Source of the DNA: Simmondsia chinensis
Lineage: Eukaryota; Streptophyta; Magnoliopsida; Caryophyllales; Simmondsiaceae
Assembly (NCBI GenBank): GCA_018398585.1
Contig: JAGTTD010000018.1
Coordinates: 7,385,501-7,449,500 of the forward strand
DNA length: 64,000 bases
Direction of reading: 5' to 3'
Part shown: positions 46,627 through 58,447 of the stretch, in pieces
Layout of the letters: every line of letters starts with the position of its first letter
Numbering within the stretch: position 1 is the stretch's first letter
Position numbers and translations under genes: made by a program
The notes under the pieces: generated by a model
Told to the model about the DNA's origin: nothing
The model's database searches: none
The model's input: only the letters and a program-made list of their open reading frames with translations

Positions 46627-48171
46627 TTGAAAGTGTGGGGATGCCTAGCCAAGGTTGGATTACCTGACTTTAAACGAAGTAAAATTGGACCTAAGACTGT
46701 TGATTCTATTTTTATTGGGAATGCTTATCACAGTGCAGCTTATCGTTTTTTGATCAAGGGATCTAACAATACATATGCATGCAGTAGTATCGTTGAATCT
46801 AGAGATGTTGAATTCTTTGAACATATATTCCCCTTGAAATCTAATGATGCACAACCATTTAGTTTGCCTTCTCATAATGTGACTGTCATCCATGATCATA
46901 CCAACGATATAGACACTCCTGAAATTAGACGGAGTAAAAGAGTTAGGAAAGAAACCAACTTTGGGCCCGATTTTGTTACCACTTTTCTAACAGAAAATAA
47001 TTTCATAAATGAAGAAATAGTAAGTGTCTATATGTTAGAGGAAGACCCCAAAACCTATGAAGAAGCTATGAGGTCGGTTGACTCAACGTTTTGGAAAGAG
47101 GCTATTAATAGCGAACTAAAATCAATCCTAAACAGCCATACGTGGGAATTGGTAGACCTTCCGAGAGGATGTAAATCAATATGATGGGACAATAGATAAG
47201 TTTAAGGTAAGGTTAGTGGCTAAGGGTTACCCCTAGAAAAAGGGGGTAGACTATTTTGATACTTATTCACCCGTCGCTAGAATAGCCACGATTAGAATTT
47301 TGTTTGCTCTTGCATCTGTTCATGATTTGGTAGTACATCAAATGGATGTTAAAACAACATTTCTTAATGTTGACCTAGACGAAGAGATTTACATGGAACA
47401 ACCTGAGAGAATTTTTGTCCCTGGTATTGAAAAAAAAGTTTTTGAACTTATAAAATCTCTGTATGGTCTTAAACAGACATCTAAATAGTGGCATGAGAAA
47501 TTTAATGGGACGCTAATTGCTAACAACTTCCATGTAAGTAATGGAGACTCTTGTGTATAGTTAAGACTGATTCAAATGGATGTGTAATAGTTTGTCTATA
47601 TGTTGATGATATGTTGATATCTGGCACGAACTTGAATGTTGTTAATGATACAAAAAGCTTTCTATGCTCTAAATTTGATATGAAAGATATGGGTGAGGCA
47701 GACGTGATTTTAGGAGTTAAAATTGTGAGAACTCCCGAAGGCATAAGCCTAAATCAATCTCACTATGTTGAAAAGATACTTAGAAAGTTTGACATGCTTA
47801 ATGCCAATCATGTAAGAACACCCTTTAATCCTAGTGTACATCCAACTAAACATAAAAGTGTTGCTATGTGCCAAACTGAGTATGCTAAAATAATTGGCAG
47901 TGTTATGTTTTTGATAAACTATACTAGACCTGATATTACATATGTTGTAAGCAGACTCAGTAGCTACACACATAATCCTAATCAAGAACATTGGAATGCA
48001 TTAAAAAGGTTGCTTAAATATTTGAAAGGGACTACGGATTGGGGCCTTCACTATGGAAGGTTTCCCAATGTTTTAGAAGGATATTGTGACGCCAATTGGG
48101 TGTCTGATAATGATGAAATTAATTCCTCTGGTGGATATTTGTTTACACTAGTTGGAGGTGCTATATCTTGA
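46627..48171 (+). pseudogene. Plus-strand copia reverse transcriptase
   Basis: 46627-47184 covers the integrase C-terminal linker and RT start (RRSKRVRKET, WKEAINSELKSI, TWELVDLPRG). 47300-47488 has VHQMDVKTTFLNVDLDEEIY and LYGLKQTSK. 47551-48171 has the catalytic [11 protein letters not shown] (residues 16-26) and [13 protein letters not shown]. Stops and frame changes lie between the pieces. Confidence 0.82.
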
Positions 48172-48552
48172 AAATCGTCTAAGCAATCTTGTACTGCTAC
48201 GTCTACTATGGAATCTAAGTTCATTGCTCTTAAGTTGGCAGGTCATGAAGCCGAGTAGCTAAGAAGTTTATTGGGAGATGAACCATTGTGGGGGCTTCCA
48301 GCTCTGTCAATATCACTTCACTGTGACAATCAAGATGCAATTGCTGTAGCAAAGAACAAGGTTTATAATGGTAAGAGAAGACATATTCGTCTTAGACATA
48401 AAATCATGAAGGGTCTTCTAGAAAGTGGAGTCATATCATTGAACTACGTAAAGTCTGAAAAGAATCTTGTGGATCCATTGACAAAAGTCATTTGTCGTAA
48501 AATGATTGTAGAAACGTCAAGGGGGATGGGATTAAAGTCTATACATGAATGA
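48172..48552 (+). pseudogene. Plus-strand copia RNase H
   Basis: Starts STMESKFIALKLAGHEAE, then a stop and LHCDNQDAIAVAKNKVYNG, RRHIRLRHKIMKGL and the terminal NLVDPLTK of copia RNase H. Confidence 0.8.
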
Positions 48553-49130
48553 ATTGTGATGTATCCAACTTGGTTTTAATAGGTTCAATGTGAAAAGTTG
48601 TAGTTTCATTCAAAAAATGCACTATGTTTTATGTTGTCCCTCCCTATGGTGTGACAGTGTGGAGATAAGTCCACAGTTATATGTTTAATGGTGTAAGTGA
48701 GGCTTGCACTTAATGGACACTGTCTGTATGTTACCAAGGGGTAAGGTTAAACTTTAGCTCTTAATGGACCCATATCCATATGTTTGGTGGTGTACGGTAA
48801 CACATCTACTTATGTATGTGTGGGAGTATGGCCGCTCCTTATGAAGGTTTAAGACTTGCCTTCTAGAGCGCCTATGAATATCCAGAATGAGCGCATGGCC
48901 GATAAAACACGCCAAATCGCAGGAGTTGCCAAGATTTGAAGTTTGGTATGCGTCCAAGTTGAAAACTATACAACCTCTTGTGAGGTTCAAGACGAAAGTC
49001 ACCTTGCATGATGTCGGTGCTAAACTTGGGTTATACAAGGTATCGATTCAAGTCGCGAGATATCGGCACTAAAAGACCAAACTCCCTTTGCCTAATCTAT
49101 TTTTCTTCTTCTTCTGTGCTTGCATCCTTT
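48553..49130 (+). other. Copia 3' untranslated remnant and junction with LARD repeats
   Basis: No CDS and no match to the putative 5' LTR. LARD-type repeats start at about 49131 after a CTTCTTCTTCTGTGC stretch. No TSD or LTR marks the junction. Confidence 0.5.
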
Positions 49131-50025
49131 GCCGGCTCTCAAGCCGGTGAGAGTTTACTGCCCGTCCTGATGTTAGGTGGGACACAAAACCGTCCCGATG
49201 TTAGGTGGGGCACACACAACGGCGGGCTCTCAAGCCGGTGAGAGTTTACCGCCGGTCCCGATATTAGGTGGGACACACAACCGCCCTGATGTTAGGTGGG
49301 GCACACACAACCGCGGGTTCTCAAGCATGTGAGAGTTTACCGGCCGTCGTGATGTTAGGTGGGGCACACACAACCGCGGGCTCTCAAGCCGGTGAGAGTT
49401 TACCGCCTGTCCCGATGTTAGGTGGGACACACAACCGCCCCAATGTTAGGTAGGGCACAGACAACCGCGGCCTCTCAAAGCGGTGAGAGTTTACCGCCCG
49501 TCTCGATGTTAGGTGGGAGACACAACCTCCCCAATGTTAGGTGGGGCACACACAACCACGGGCTCTCAAGCAAGTGAGAGTTTACCGCCCGTCCTGATGT
49601 TAGGTGGGACACACAACCGCCCCGATGTTAGGTGGGGCACAGACAACCGCGGCCTCTCAAGCCGGTGGGAGTTTACCGCCCGTCCCGATGTTAGGTGGGA
49701 CACACAACTGCCCCGATGTAAGGTGGGGCACACACAACCGTAGGCTCTCAAGTCGGTGAGAGTTTACCGCCCATCCCGATGTTAGGTGGGACAGACAACA
49801 GCCCCAATGTTAGGTGGGGCACACACAACGACGGGCTCCCAAGCCGGTGAGAGTTTACCGCCTGTCCCAATGTTAGGTGGGACACACAACTGCCCCGATG
49901 TTAGGTGGGGAGCATACAACCGCGGGCTCTAAAGCCGATGAGAGTTTACCGCCCGTCCCGATGTTAGGTGGGACACACAACCGCCCCGACTTTAGGTGGG
50001 TCACACAACCGCGGACTTTCGCATT
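49131..50025. repeat. Mixed 62/93-bp tandem array
   Basis: Same family as 3641-4412. Units start at about 49133, 49224, 49316, 49378 and 49468, so spacings of about 62 and 92 bp, multiples of ~31. Hairpin: GGCGG-GCTCTCA-AGCCGG-TGAGAG-TTTA-CCGCC. Confidence 0.88.
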
Positions 50026-51170
50026 AGGTGCAAGCTAACAGCCTGCGGACCTCCACGTTAGGTGAAGGTTAACCACCAAACAACTTCTTGCTTCCTTTTT
50101 CAACTAGAGCAGACAATACCGAGCCCCCATTGTTGAAGGGACTCACGATATTGCAGACTTTCGCTTTAGGTGAAAGCTAACCGCCTGCGGCCTGCCACGT
50201 TAAGTGAAGGTTAACCGCCTGCGAACCTTCACGTTAGGTGAAGGTTAACCACCACACAACTTCTTGCTCCCTTTTTCAACTGGAGCAGACAATACCGAGC
50301 CCCCATTATTGAAGGGACTCATGGTATTGCAGACTTTCGCTTTAGGCGAAAGCTAACCACCTGCGGCCCTCCACGTTAGGTGATGGTTAACCACCTGCGG
50401 ACCTTCACATTAGGTGAAGGTTAACCACCACACAACTTCTTGCTCCCTTTTTCAACTGGAGCAAGAAATACCGAGCCCCCATTGTTAAAGGGACTCCTAA
50501 TACCGCGGGCTTTCCCGTTAGGCAAAAGCTAACCGCCTGCAGACCTCCACGTTAGGTGAAGGTTAACTGCCAACAACTTCTTGCTCCCTTTTTCCAACTA
50601 GAGAAGACAATACCGAGCCCCCATTATTGAAGGGGCTCACTGTATTGCAGACTTTCGCTTTAGGCGAAAGCTAACCACCTGTGGCCCTCCACGTTAGGTG
50701 AAGGTTAACCACCTGCGGACCTTCATGTTAGGTGAAGGTTAACCACCACACAACTTCTTGCTCCCTTTTTCAACTGGAGCAGAAAATACCGAGCCCCCAT
50801 TGTTGAAGGGACTCACGATATTGCAGACTTTCGCTTTAGGCAAAAGCTAACCGCCTGCGGACCTTCACATTAGGTGAAGGTTAACCACCACACAACTTCT
50901 TGCTCCCTTTTTCCACTGGAGCAAGAAATACCGAGCCCCCATTATTAAAGGCACTCCTAATACCGCGGGCTTTCGCGTTAGGCGAAAGCTAACCGCCTGC
51001 GAACCTTTACATTAGGTGAAGGTTAATCGCCCCCCACAACTTCTTGCTCCCTTTTCAGCCGGAGCAGAACAACACAACTACGGACTTCCGTGTTCGGTGA
51101 AAGTTAACCGCCCACCACTCATAGAACGGCGGACTTTTACGTTAGGTGAAAGCTAACCGTAGATGATAAT
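50010..51170. repeat. 176/140-bp tandem array of hairpin phrases
   Basis: Unit starts near 50153, 50329, 50506, 50648, 50823 and 50963. Each unit strings together GACTTTCGC-TTTAG-GCGAAAG, ACCTTCAC-GTTAG-GTGAAGGT and a TTGCTCC...GGAGCA hairpin, then GAGCCCCCATTGTTGAAGGGACTC. The first two are enclosed by GCGG/CCGC. Confidence 0.88.
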
Positions 51171-51275
51171 TCTAGCTTCCAGTCCTTATCCTGAAGCTAA
51201 GTTAACACAAACCACATAAGAGACATCAAAGACCTCGCTCATTACATAAAAAAATCAAATCCCTAGCCCCAAGTA

Positions 51276-53122
51276 AGGAGTTAAGCTAAACATAAATCAC
51301 ATAAGTGACGTATATCACATAAATTGCAATGAGAACGTAATTCATCTAAGGAATGTAAATCATAAAAAATGCTAAGCCCCCAGTTTATAATCAGAGACCG
51401 GGTTGAATGCAAATCCCATAGGGAACGTTAATCATGTAATTTTCTACGAAAAAGATAAATTAAGTAAAATTATATGGAGAATGTTGAATCCCCCGCTGTT
51501 AAGTAAATACGGTTGTTCATCATTATTGAGGAATGATAAGTTCCGTAGTTGCCGAGAGGCAACTCGGGTGGGCTTTCTGTTCGGGTGTATAAAATTGTTA
51601 ATAAGAATGCAATTATCTGTTTGTTAATGAGCATGCCTTGTAGTTTGCGCATGCCTCATAAAGCAGTGGTAGACTTCATTAGGCACCAAGAGGCACCCTG
51701 TAAGCCTAAAGAATAACGTGCCCCTTGAGTTGTGAAGATAAGGGGTGTTTTGAGATTTCATCCTTAGCGCCAAGAGTATTAGCCTCTTAATTAGAGAATG
51801 GATGAACATAGACAGGTGTCTTGGAGAGTTTACCGTCACCTTTGTGGTGATAACACCTGGGTGAGGGCATTAGTTGTAATACTAGGCCAAATTTTTTGGT
51901 GGTATTGCTTGGTCGAGTGTGTTTGAGGCTGTTAATAGCCAGAATTTGTTGGCAGTACTACGTAGCCGTCATGATAGGCGATACGTAGTTTACCAAACTT
52001 ATTAATGCAAGGCTGAACCAAATGGGCAGACGGCACCGTATGGTTGACCTCGCTATTGAGTTTGAAGGATTATCACCAAGCTTGTTGGCGATGACCTTTT
52101 ACGTTATCATTACCACGTTACCCATTTATGAGGTTGATGAGGTGATCTGGGCAGGCTCATTAGCAGCCGTGGTTGGTCAAGCTTGTGGGTGGCGTTGTAC
52201 AGTTAAGTTATTGGCGGTGGCACCCAGCTGACCCTGTTAACGACCACACATTTTTTGGAAGACCCTCCACCAATATTGTTAGTGGGTTGTTGGCGGCCTT
52301 TTGCAGTTATTGGCATTAAATGCTTTTCATGGTAATTTAAAGCAATGTTGACTTAAGGTGGCACATGTACTATTAGTTTTTCCGCCAAGTACCCAAAACT
52401 TGGTGGTAACACTTCGTATAGAATCTCCGCTAGGTTAGCTGGTGGAAGTTCATGTCTCAAATTATTGACGGTAATAGCCTAGCTAGTTGGCGGTGGCTCC
52501 TAAGCTCATTTGCTTTAGCGGTTTTGGTTATACATGGCAGTCTACGGCACCATTGGTATTGATTCACCTGGTAGCAATTTCTTCTTTACTTAGGTTAAAA
52601 GGTGAGTAAGGAGGTTCTTAAAGAGCTTTCGCCAACTTTGTTGGCGGTAGCTCAAGTCTTTGAGGCATTGAGGGTAACGTCTCCATTAGCGGGTCCTCTT
52701 CTATGTTTGTTAGTAGCATCCCAACAAGGTTAGATACCCAAGACGCCGCTGTTGGCGAATCTAACCCCACGCGTTATTATTGGCTCCCCTTCTAGGAATG
52801 CAGTCCTAGTCCGAGGGTGGTAACATCGTTATTAGGGGAGCCCCCTGCTTGATGCCCCGGCTATGTTTAACTTCTTGTTTTAACTCTAGTTCTTTTTACT
52901 CGAACTTTTGGGCAGTTGTGATTAATCCTTGTTAACTTGTACACCAATCAAGTTGACTTAAGTTCTTGTCATTAGGTAAGAGCCTCTAGCTTAGTAATTA
53001 ATGGCAGTCCCTAGTTATCAACTGGAGTGGAGTATATTGTGAAAACATAAGCCATAAGCTCCTAGTTCCCAAGCATTAGCTGGGTTGGGACGCATCGTAA
53101 ATAGCCCATATCTACTTTGTCG
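51276..53122. repeat. LARD interior blocks shared with 8941-10424 and 7430-7783
   Basis: Collinear with 8941-10424 up to about 52770, then continues into sequence that in the first copy lies upstream, at 7430-7783. No CDS. Confidence 0.78.
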
Positions 53123-53297
53123 AATACTAGAAACAACAATCTAATATTGAATAGGATCTGAAAACTTAAGAAATTTTCATAGCAAGAACATAAACTAAAA
53201 CAATCCGTATATAAACATCTATATTGATGAGTTCCGGCCAACTAATCAACTTTGCACACAGAAATTGACCGGACATGCTCCAAATTGGGTACTACCA

Positions 53298-53329
<32 letters not shown>

Positions 53330-53649
53330 ACCCAGTGCCTTCAAGGGCTCCCGCCAAAAGCAGGGTTTGGGGAGGGTAGATGTACGCAGTCTTCCCCCTT
53401 CAGGGGGCTATCCTGAATGGAGGCTGTTTTCGAGGACCCCCAGCCTAAAAAGATGGTCTGCATCCCTCAGCCAAAGACCTGGCATAGGAGAAACATCAAA
53501 AATGCTTAAGTATGGCCAAAAAAAAAAAAAACACTGTAGAAGAGATAAGGAAGGAGAATGAGAATGAGAATGAGAATGAGATAAGGATAGAAAAGATAGA
53601 GGCGAGACTACCCTACTCTAACTGGATCATCTAATACCCCTATGCTAGC

Positions 53650-55246
53650 CCTCCATTGAGCCCTATCTAAGGCCATCTCCTCCCGAAGGTTTAGGTGGGT
53701 GAGGTCTTGTCGGATCATCTCAAGCCATCTCTTCTTTGGTCTGCCTCTGCCTCTTCTGCCTAATGTAGTAATAGGAAGTTCGCATCTTCTGACTGGATCG
53801 TCATCCGGTCTCCTTCTGACATGTCCGAACCACCTCAGACATTGCTCCCTTAATTTATCTTCAATGGGAGCTACACCTAGTTTGCCTCATATGATGTCGT
53901 TTCTGATCCTATCCTTCCTTGTGTGTCCGCACATCCACCTCAGCATTCACATCTCTGCCACCTTCATCTTCTGTGTGTGTTGTTGTTTCATCGCCCTGCA
54001 CCCTGCCCCATACGCCATGGCTGGCCGCACCACCGTCTTATAGTATTTTCCCTTTAGCTTCAAGGGGAATTTCATATCACAAAATACTACGGAGGCAATC
54101 CTCCACTTGTGCCATCCCGCTTTGATCCTGTAGCTGACATCCTCGTCCACTTCGCCGTTGTGCTGTATCGTGGATGCTAAGTACCTGAATCTCTCCTTCT
54201 TCGGAATGGCCTCATGTCCAATCTTGACTTCTTCCCGGCTAGGCGTGGTAGAGGGATCAAACTTGAGTTCCATGTGCTCAGTCTTGGCTCTGCTTAGTCG
54301 CAAACCCTTCGACTCTAAAACTCCTCTCCACAATTCCAGTTTCTCATTTATCTCTTCCCGCGACTCCCCCACCAGTACTATGTCATCAGCAAAAAGCATG
54401 CACCAAGGTACACATCCTTGGATGTGCCTAGTGAGCTCGTCCATAACCAAAATAAACAGTTAGGAGATCAAGGCAGACCCTTGGTGAACCCCTACTGTTA
54501 TAGGGAAAGCGTCTAATTCCCCATCCACTATACGCACCATAGTCTGTGCCTCTTCATACATGTCTTTGATGGCTCGGATGTATGGTATGGGGATGCCTTT
54601 CCTGTCCAAAACTCTCCAAAGGACCTCGCTTGGCACTCTATCATATGCCTTCAATGAAAACCATATGAAGGTCCTTTTGTCTCTCCCTATACTGCTCTAT
54701 CGTCTGCCTTAGAATGTGGATGGTTTCTTTTGTTGATCTCCTGGGCATAAATTCGAACTAGTTCTCGGACACCTCAGTCAAGTCAGATGCCATAACCTCC
54801 TCTCTATGATCCGTTCCCACAACTTCAGAGTGTGGCACATTAGTTGATACCCCGATAGTTGGCGCAACTTTGAATGTTGCCTTTGTTCTTATATATCGGT
54901 ATCAATATGCTCTTCCTCCATTCCTCAGGCATCTTGTCCCCCTGGAGGATATGGTTAAATAGTTTAGTCAGCCAAATGGCGCCCTTTTGTCCAAGAAATT
55001 TCCATGCTTCTACGGGGATGCCATCTGGGCCAACTGCTTTACCACTTCCCATGGATCTCAGGGCTTCCTTGACTTCATCGAGGCTAATTTGCCTACATTC
55101 GCAGTAGTTTTGATGCACCTAAGATGTTTGAAGATCACCTAAGGATATCTCTGTCCCTCCTTGTTCGTTGAACAGCTCTTGGAAGTACATTTTTCACCTA
55201 GCCTTGATTAGATGCCTGTCCACGAGTACCTGTCCATCTTTCCCTC
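53650..55246 (-). pseudogene. RTE reverse transcriptase
   Basis: Pieces 54840-55118 (SGKAVGPDGIPVEAWK, KSILIPIYKNKG), 54460-54654 ([25 protein letters not shown]) and 53947-54450 with the catalytic FADDIVLVG near residues 20-28. The C-terminal part around 53650-53940 gives LRWFGHVRRR and RPKKRWLEMIRQDL, typical of RTE elements. Frames differ between pieces (at least one frameshift near 54660-54840) and stops occur between them. Confidence 0.85.
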
Positions 55247-56566
55247 TTATGTATTGCACTCTGTCCAGGTCCCTGGTCTTCCTTTCTCTAGTTTTGGCAA
55301 TTCTATATAAGTCCCTTGCACCCTACTTGGTCTCCATCCTTTTGTAGAAGTCCTCATAAGCTCTTGTTTGTGCTTCTCTGACTGCTCGCTTTGCTTCTCT
55401 CCTAGCTTAAATATACCACTGTCGCTTATCCTTATCCCTGCTATGGTCCCACTCTCTGAAACAAACTCTTTTTCCTTAATCTTCTCTTGGACCTTGTCAC
55501 CCCACCGCCTGGATTCTCTGTTACTTGGTGCCCTTTCCTTTGACGTGTTGAGGACTTCCCGTGCTAGTCCTCTCATCTTTTGGGCTAGATGGTTCCACAT
55601 CTGGTTTGTGTCTCCTTCAAAGTTCTCCCCGAGTTCGGCCTCCACTTTTTCCTTGTATACCTCATACTTCTCCCCCTTGAGCTCCCTCCAACAAGTGTGC
55701 ATATGCGCAGGTTTGCAGATTCTTTTGGCCCTCCCCTTGTCCTTTATATCCGCCCACAGCACCCTATGTTGTGTAGACAGGTCTTCGCCTGGGGTAGTCT
55801 TGCAATCCCTGCAGTCTCTTTGCAACCTTCTCCTTAATAGTATGTAGTCAATCTGTGTTCTTTTCTCGCCGCTTTGGTATTTGAAGATGTGTTGCTCGCG
55901 CTTTCTGAAGAAGGTGTTGGCTACCGTTAGGTCGTAAGTAACCGCGAATTCCAATAGGGCTTTGCCCTCTGCATTCGTGGTTCCAAAATCGAATCCTCTG
56001 TGGTGAGGAGCATAACTGTCCTCCGTCGCGCCAACGTGTCCATTGAAATCCCCGCCATTCATTACTTGTTCGATTGGGGGTATGCCCTGCATCATTGTGT
56101 CCAAGTCCTCCCGGAAAGCATCCTTCTCATGCTCAGACAGTCCGGTTTGAGGTGCGTAGGCACTGATTACGTTCAATACTTCATCATCTAGGACCATCTT
56201 GATACTTATGATCCTATCGCCAGCTCTTGATACTCCGACTACTTTATCCTTGAGGCTGCTTTCCACAATGATCCCAGCTCCATTCCTGCCTCTGGCCTTA
56301 CCTGCATACTAGAGCTTATGCCCTAGCACCTCCCTGGCTTTCGCGCCGACCCATTTAGTCTCTTGCAGACAAAGGATTTTGAGATGTCTCCTCATCATCA
56401 TCTGGGCCACCTCAAAACTCTTCTTCGTTAGTGTCCCGACATTTAGTGAACCTAATCTCAAATTCCCTGTCCCCTTTTGCCTCGCCCTCCCCCTTCCCCT
56501 TCCCCTCCCCATCCCCTTTAAAGATGGCCTCAAAGTCTGAGTTCCATAGCTGTTCGCGCTCATCAA
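55247..56566 (-). pseudogene. RTE apurinic-type endonuclease
   Basis: Nicks target DNA to prime reverse transcription. Starts MMSANSYGTQTLRPSLKG at 56566; motifs LRLGSLNVGTL, LCLQETKWVGA (Glu), VISAYAPQTG, MNGGDFNGHVG (Asp/Asn), KRTQIDYILL and LSTQHRVLWADI (His) are all present. A stop at 56309-56311 splits it, and the last ~60 codons run out of frame before 55247. Confidence 0.87.
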
Positions 56567-57435
56567 CTAGCTGTACCTAATGCGGGTAAGTGACCAACAT
56601 AGACAAGAAGCAGAATATAGTACATACACCCAAGAATATCACCCACAGTCAATAAGACACACACAATTCACAATAATGCAATGAGACAGAACCGAGTAAA
56701 CCAAAGAAAATACACAACAATGGTAATCCAAACACTACCATGTTGTAATAAAGGTTAGATCAAACCTGGGGCCGGTGCGTTGTTGGTACTCTGACCCGGC
56801 TAAACTTACCTAGGCCTGCTCTTACTTGTCGGCTACGGGCTGCTGGTTTAGGATTGTTGGCGGCAGTGATGTTGGTGGTGTGGGGCTGGTGGTGGTGGTG
56901 GTGGTGGGGCGGGAGAGGTGTGGTGTTGTGTGTGTGTGTGTGATGATGTTGATGGGGCGTCACGGGGTGCGGCGGTGGTGGTACCGGTGTCGATGCGGGT
57001 GTCTAGTCGGGGAGGTGGTGCCGGGTAGTTGGGGCAAAGAGGTGGTGAGGTGCGAGATCGGTGGGACAATGTGCTGGGTGGGTCAAGTGAGGTCAGGGTT
57101 GGGGTTTGGGTGAGGCAGGGCCTAGGTTGGGGTGGGTGAGGCGGGGCGGTGGCGGGGTGCTAGGTCAGATGGCCATGGTGGTGGGTGTTTGGGTGGGGCG
57201 AGGTGGTGGTTGGGCTCAATGTCGGGGTGAGTGTGGAGGTTGGTGTGGTGGTTCGGTGTAAGTGGTGTATGGGTGTGTGAGGTGAGATAAGGCGCTTGCC
57301 CGGCGGTGGGTCGTCACCGTCTAGGTGGCGTCGCTGGGGGGTGGAGGTGAGTCGGTGAGGTGGCCGACGGTGGGACGGTGGGGTGGCAGGGCGGTGTTAG
57401 CCAAAACGGGGGGTTGGGTTTTCAGTGAACGTTAG
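56567..57435 (-). other. RTE 5' untranslated region, GC-rich
   Basis: The plus strand is strongly G-rich ((GGTGG)n words, 56850-57420), so element-sense RNA is C-rich. Included in the LINE because the TSD lies outside it. Contains a (GT)n run at 56925-56941. No CDS. Confidence 0.65.
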
Positions 57436-57447
57436 GGGTACTACCAA

Positions 57448-58447
57448 CATAGTTTATTTTGTTCCTATACATTATAGCGCACATAATCCTCCTGGTTATC
57501 GTTTGTTAATATGTCGTTGGAATCCTTAGTTTAGTAGCTCTAATTAGGTTCTTATACTGCACTTACATTTTGGACATGCATGCACCAAGAGCTCTCCTAG
57601 ATGCAGTTTACACAATCAGGAATTCTTCTAACATTGTCTCTCTCTTCTCTGTACTCTCTTTTGCCTTTTTCCCTGTTTTCCCTCACTCTCTGCATCTTTT
57701 TTTTTTCTTTTTAGTTTTCCTTTACTTTCTCTACATCACAAATTGATGGGTATAGTTCCTTGACGTATATAAAATGTTGAATGACAGAAAAATGGTAATA
57801 TGAAAGATAGTTTTAAACAACCAACATGTAGCACAAATTTAGGCTATATAAGTAACAAAAATTAAGAAATACGTATGTTTCTGTAAAATTATTGAAAAAT
57901 TTTACTCTTTGCACCTACTTCTCAAAATTTTTGAAAGACTCACAACAGTTTTGACCAATTATTAAAAAATATTAGACGGAAATTATATAGCAAATGAAAT
58001 ACATTCCCAAGATTGCAGCAAAAGCTAGCTTATAAATTGGTTGAGAAATTCAGTAACTAATTTTTGAAACATAAATGATCAAGCAGTTCACATGTCACTG
58101 CAAATTGAAAGTAGAAAATTTGCTAAAGTAAATTAGGTGTAGCTATTGCAAAATTGCAGTAAGACCATTATGTAAAATATCCATAGAATAACCTAAAGCT
58201 CGCGATACATTGCAGATTTCACTGTAAAATTTAAAACTGAAATCTGCTACCAATTTACCTAAAATTTCAGGTCTGAAGCCCTATTTTAAATGCATTGGAG
58301 AGCAACTAGGAAGAGAAAAATTAAAATATGGGACTTATCTGATGCTAAACAGGTACCGTAGTCGCCAGCCTTGTGATGGTCTTAGACATTTTGCAAGGGA
58401 TACCAGATTAAACGCTAGCGAACTATCTTTCCACATACGGCGCCTAT
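57448..58447 (-). other. 5' leader and PBS of the second LARD copy
   Basis: 57448-57780 has no match in the window; 57815-58430 matches the first copy's leader. The PBS is decayed (minus strand AATAGGCGCCGTATGTGGAAAG). No CDS. Confidence 0.6.

Larger units (their letters stand above)
31004..49130 (+). mobile_element. Decayed plus-strand Ty1/copia element, interrupted and 3'-truncated
   Basis: Coding remnants of gag, protease, integrase, RT and RNase H run 44586-48552 on the plus strand. A probable 5' LTR begins TGTTAAGAGAATCATGG (31004) with a TATA box at 31120 and ends near ACCAACA (44546), split by the RTE fragment nested at 31604-44490. No 3' LTR copy was found before LARD repeats begin at about 49131, so the element is truncated. 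The absence of a clear tRNA-Met PBS after 44546 leaves the 5' LTR call tentative. Confidence 0.6.
53299..57435 (-). mobile_element. RTE-clade non-LTR retrotransposon (LINE), 4,137 bp
   Basis: Perfect 12-bp TSD GGGTACTACCAA (53287-53298 and 57436-57447). On the minus strand it ends in (TTG)n preceded by the RTE tail GGGAGCCCTTGAAGGCAC, and codes for an apurinic endonuclease and an RT. Since both ends are defined by the TSD, this looks like a full-length or near-full-length copy including its 5' UTR, inactivated by stops and frameshifts. Confidence 0.9.

Noticed and set aside
48553..49080. 3' LTR of the plus-strand copia
   Set aside because: No similarity to 31004-31603 and no TG...CA pair with PPT could be found.
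56826..57113. Gly/Val-rich ORFs in the GGTGG-rich region
   Set aside because: Lies in the RTE 5' UTR; low-complexity translation in several overlapping frames.
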